Below, piece by piece: positions 62,239-64,000 of a stretch of 64,000 nucleotides of DNA. A model generated the notes under the pieces. That model ran no database searches, was not told where the DNA came from, and worked only from the letters and a program-made list of their open reading frames with translations. The position numbers were made by a program, and so were the translations under genes. This DNA is from 21-14-0-10-47-8 sp966211795 (lineage in GTDB: Bacteria > Bdellovibrionota > Bdellovibrionia > Bdellovibrionales > Bdellovibrionaceae), in the NCBI GenBank assembly GCA_966211795.1, contig CBIHNW010000011.1, positions 83,710 to 147,709 on the forward strand, in the 5' to 3' direction. Numbering within the stretch: position 1 is the stretch's first letter; every line of letters starts with the position of its first letter.

Positions 62239-63126
62239 ATGCGAATGAGCTTAGTTTTTGCTCTTTTCTCTGGGATTTCGATCTTTTCAGTGGCGCACGC
62301 CGCCCCTTTGGCGGCCTCCGCCTCTTCGGAACCTTCCATTTTTCACGAAGGCCTGGAGCAGGTCAGTCTTGAGCAGGCTCTCGCCCAGGTTCATGCGGGA
62401 GAAGCGGTGGTTCTGGGCGAAGCTCATGGCACCCAAGTGCAGGCCGGGCAGCAGCTTCAAGTTCTTGAAACTCTTAGAAAAAATGGACACCTGGTCAGCC
62501 TCGGAATGGAGTTTTTCGAGTATCCAACCCAGGCGCTGGTCGACAGTTACCGCACGGGCGAGCTTCCCGAAGCTGAATTCTTAGCCAAAGCCGGCTGGGG
62601 GATGGGATTTAGCTACGATGCTTACCGAAACCAAGTCCTTTTTCCGCGCGTCGGTTTGGAAGACGTCATTGCTTTGAATGCACCCCGGGCACTGACCGGA
62701 CGAATTTCGAAGGTGGGGATGGAGGGGTTGAGCGCCGACGAGAAAGCCTTGTTGCCACCGAATTGGACCTTGGGAAATCAAGGATACCTCGAGCGATTTC
62801 AGAACGTCATGGGCGATCATTTGCCTTCACCGGATGCGGTCACTCGTTACTTTGCGGCGCAGAGCACGTGGGATGATACGATGGCTTGGCAAGCGGCCGA
62901 ATATCTGAAGACTCATCCTGATCATATTTTGGTGATCATCGTCGGAGAATTTCATGTTCAGTACGGCGGCGGATTGCCGGATCGATTGAAAGCGCGCGGA
63001 GTGACGAGCACGACATTTTCGCTCGTGAATACCCAAGGGCTGACGGATGATGAGCGCAACAGTGAGATCGAGCCCTCGGCGGACTATGGCGCGCGAGCTG
63101 ATTTTGTCTGGGAGTCTCAATTTTAG
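62239..63126 (+). CDS. ChaN/Tiki-like haem-binding family protein
   Basis: A 295-residue exported protein; signal peptide ends AHA (about residue 21). The ChaN/Tiki (DUF399) motifs are visible: GEAHGTQVQAG (about 60-70), GMEFFEYPTQ (about 90), RALTGRISK and HILVIIVGEFHVQYGGGLPDRL (about 234-256). ChaN binds haem at the outer membrane in other species; Tiki relatives are metalloproteases. Which applies here is uncertain. It lacks a lipobox Cys. Confidence 0.85.
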   Translation: MRMSLVFALFSGISIFSVAHAAPLAASASSEPSIFHEGLEQVSLEQALAQVHAGEAVVLGEAHGTQVQAGQQLQVLETLRKNGHLVSLGMEFFEYPTQALVDSYRTGELPEAEFLAKAGWGMGFSYDAYRNQVLFPRVGLEDVIALNAPRALTGRISKVGMEGLSADEKALLPPNWTLGNQGYLERFQNVMGDHLPSPDAVTRYFAAQSTWDDTMAWQAAEYLKTHPDHILVIIVGEFHVQYGGGLPDRLKARGVTSTTFSLVNTQGLTDDERNSEIEPSADYGARADFVWESQF

Positions 63127-63210
63127 CTTTAGATCGCTCGCTCTAGGTCTAGACGACAGTGACAGCAGACAGATTTGCCATCAGACTGAGAGAGACAAGG
63201 AGTTGGATCC

Positions 63211-63618
63211 ATGTTTTCTCCTGATACTCGCATTTTAGTCGCTGACGATATGCCCACCATTCGTGATCTTGTAAAAGGTCAGCTGAAAAATATGGGATTC
63301 AAAACTATTTTGGAAGCGGCCGATGGCGAGCAAGCCATGAATGTGCTGACCTCGAATCAGCAGGCGGGAACTCCGATCCAATTGGTGATTTCCGACTGGA
63401 ACATGCCCAAAATGACGGGCCTTGAATTTCTGAAACAAGTGCGGGCATCGGCCGAGTGGGCCAATCTGCCATTCGTCCTATTAACCTCGGAAGCCGAGCG
63501 GGACCAAGTCACCGAAGCCATCCTCGCGGGCGTTAGCCAGTACGTGGTCAAACCTTTCGCCGCTAAGATCTTCGAAGAGAAGTTAAAAGGCGTCTGGGCC
63601 AAACACAATCCCAAATAA
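63211..63618 (+). CDS. CheY-like response regulator
   Basis: A 135-residue receiver close to chemotaxis CheY: acidic DDMPTIRDLVK (12-22), phospho-Asp 62 in ISDWNMPKMTGLEFL, Thr/Ser in LLTSEAE (about 92), and Lys in VVKPF (about 114). AAGGAG precedes the ATG. No che or fli operon is next to it, so its kinase partner is not shown by context. Confidence 0.9.
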   Translation: MFSPDTRILVADDMPTIRDLVKGQLKNMGFKTILEAADGEQAMNVLTSNQQAGTPIQLVISDWNMPKMTGLEFLKQVRASAEWANLPFVLLTSEAERDQVTEAILAGVSQYVVKPFAAKIFEEKLKGVWAKHNPK

Positions 63619-64000
63619 TTTCCAAACACGATGATAACTGCAATGCCTTCGTTGCACTGAAAGCACAATCTTTGGTGCGACGTCGTCAAAGCTGGCGCTG
63701 TGAACGCGCCATGAAGACCTGTGCGCTTTGACCGCCGGCGCATCGGTGGCTTCAGTCGCATTCGCCACAACCGCCCCAGCAACTAACGAAAAAGAAGCGG
63801 AAGCAATAGCAGTGCATAATTAATTGCCGCCACAGCAGCAGAAACAGCACAGGCACAAGTACCACCGCCGCAGCAGCCGCCGCCGCCTCGCAGAAGAAGT
63901 CCTTCCAGACACAGCCTGAACACAGGCACCAGATCACCACTCTCCAATGGCACCCGCGCCACCAGACAGCCCTGTCACCGAATTCCGCGGATGCCCGCGC
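63619..64000. other. Gene-free end of window with changed base composition
   Basis: No gene I can support. From about 63810 the sequence becomes CAG/CCG-rich (runs of cagcagc and ccgccgcc) with short reading frames on both strands. This looks unlike the rest of the window and may be a low-complexity coding start, a repeat, or poorly assembled contig end. Confidence 0.4.

Noticed and set aside
63752..63940. A short minus-strand frame with a run of alanines
   Set aside because: It comes from the CAG/CCG-rich bases; there is no ribosome site and no sign of a real protein.

Overview
The window reads as chromosomal DNA of a free-living or predatory Gram-negative bacterium, most probably a member of the Bdellovibrionota (inference). 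The hints are a TIGR02147-family regulator, many short lipoproteins and secreted proteins of no known family, a wealth of multi-PAS histidine kinases, prepilin-like surface proteins, and a roughly balanced base composition. No rRNA, tRNA, CRISPR array, insertion sequence or complete prophage was recognised. Coding density is high, with many 4-20 nt gene overlaps. TTG and GTG starts are frequent.

Left third (1-24.5 kb): an APH-like phosphotransferase; a winged-helix regulator/nucleotidyltransferase pair with its own palindromic operator; a secreted rhodanese; a six-PAS histidine kinase with a response regulator; a HExxH lipoprotein; an NTF2-like protein behind a sigma-54 promoter; a ClC channel with CBS domains; an RNase D-like exonuclease / fatty acid hydroxylase / lipoprotein operon; an AraC regulator; a YcnI-like copper protein; a FeeM-like N-acyl amino acid synthase fused to PilZ; a lone phage-like ATPase; a three-gene phosphorelay (kinase, receiver, receiver-kinase); then a truncated globin, a papain-like amidase and a beta-carbonic anhydrase.

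Middle (24.5-46 kb): a surface-structure locus with a 1027-residue prepilin carrying a very large beta-rich C-terminus, facing two smaller pilin-like genes that share its cysteine module; a LysR/YceI/DOPA-dioxygenase group; a TIGR02147 regulator overlapping a secreted HExxH protease; a secreted esterase; then housekeeping genes (rsmG, a SNF2 helicase, a DTW-domain tRNA modifier, trpS), a YkgJ-like protein and a stand-alone FliG-like protein.

Right third (46-64 kb): OsmC; a large lipoprotein; YkgJ; selD-mnmH for 2-selenouridine in tRNA; a hybrid kinase that has lost its phospho-accepting histidine; a hemerythrin and superoxide dismutase; an HD-GYP protein; a DUF1338 dioxygenase; an outer-membrane barrel overlapping a giant EF-hand-like lipoprotein; dcd; rpmG (too short for most gene finders); a ChaN-like lipoprotein-type haem protein; and a CheY-like receiver. 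The last ~230 bases differ sharply in composition and hold no gene I can support.

The parts most likely to be new are the pilin/adhesin locus with its shared six-cysteine module, the FeeM-PilZ fusion, the wHTH-nucleotidyltransferase pair with tandem operators, the pseudo-kinase hybrid and the lone FliG paralogue.
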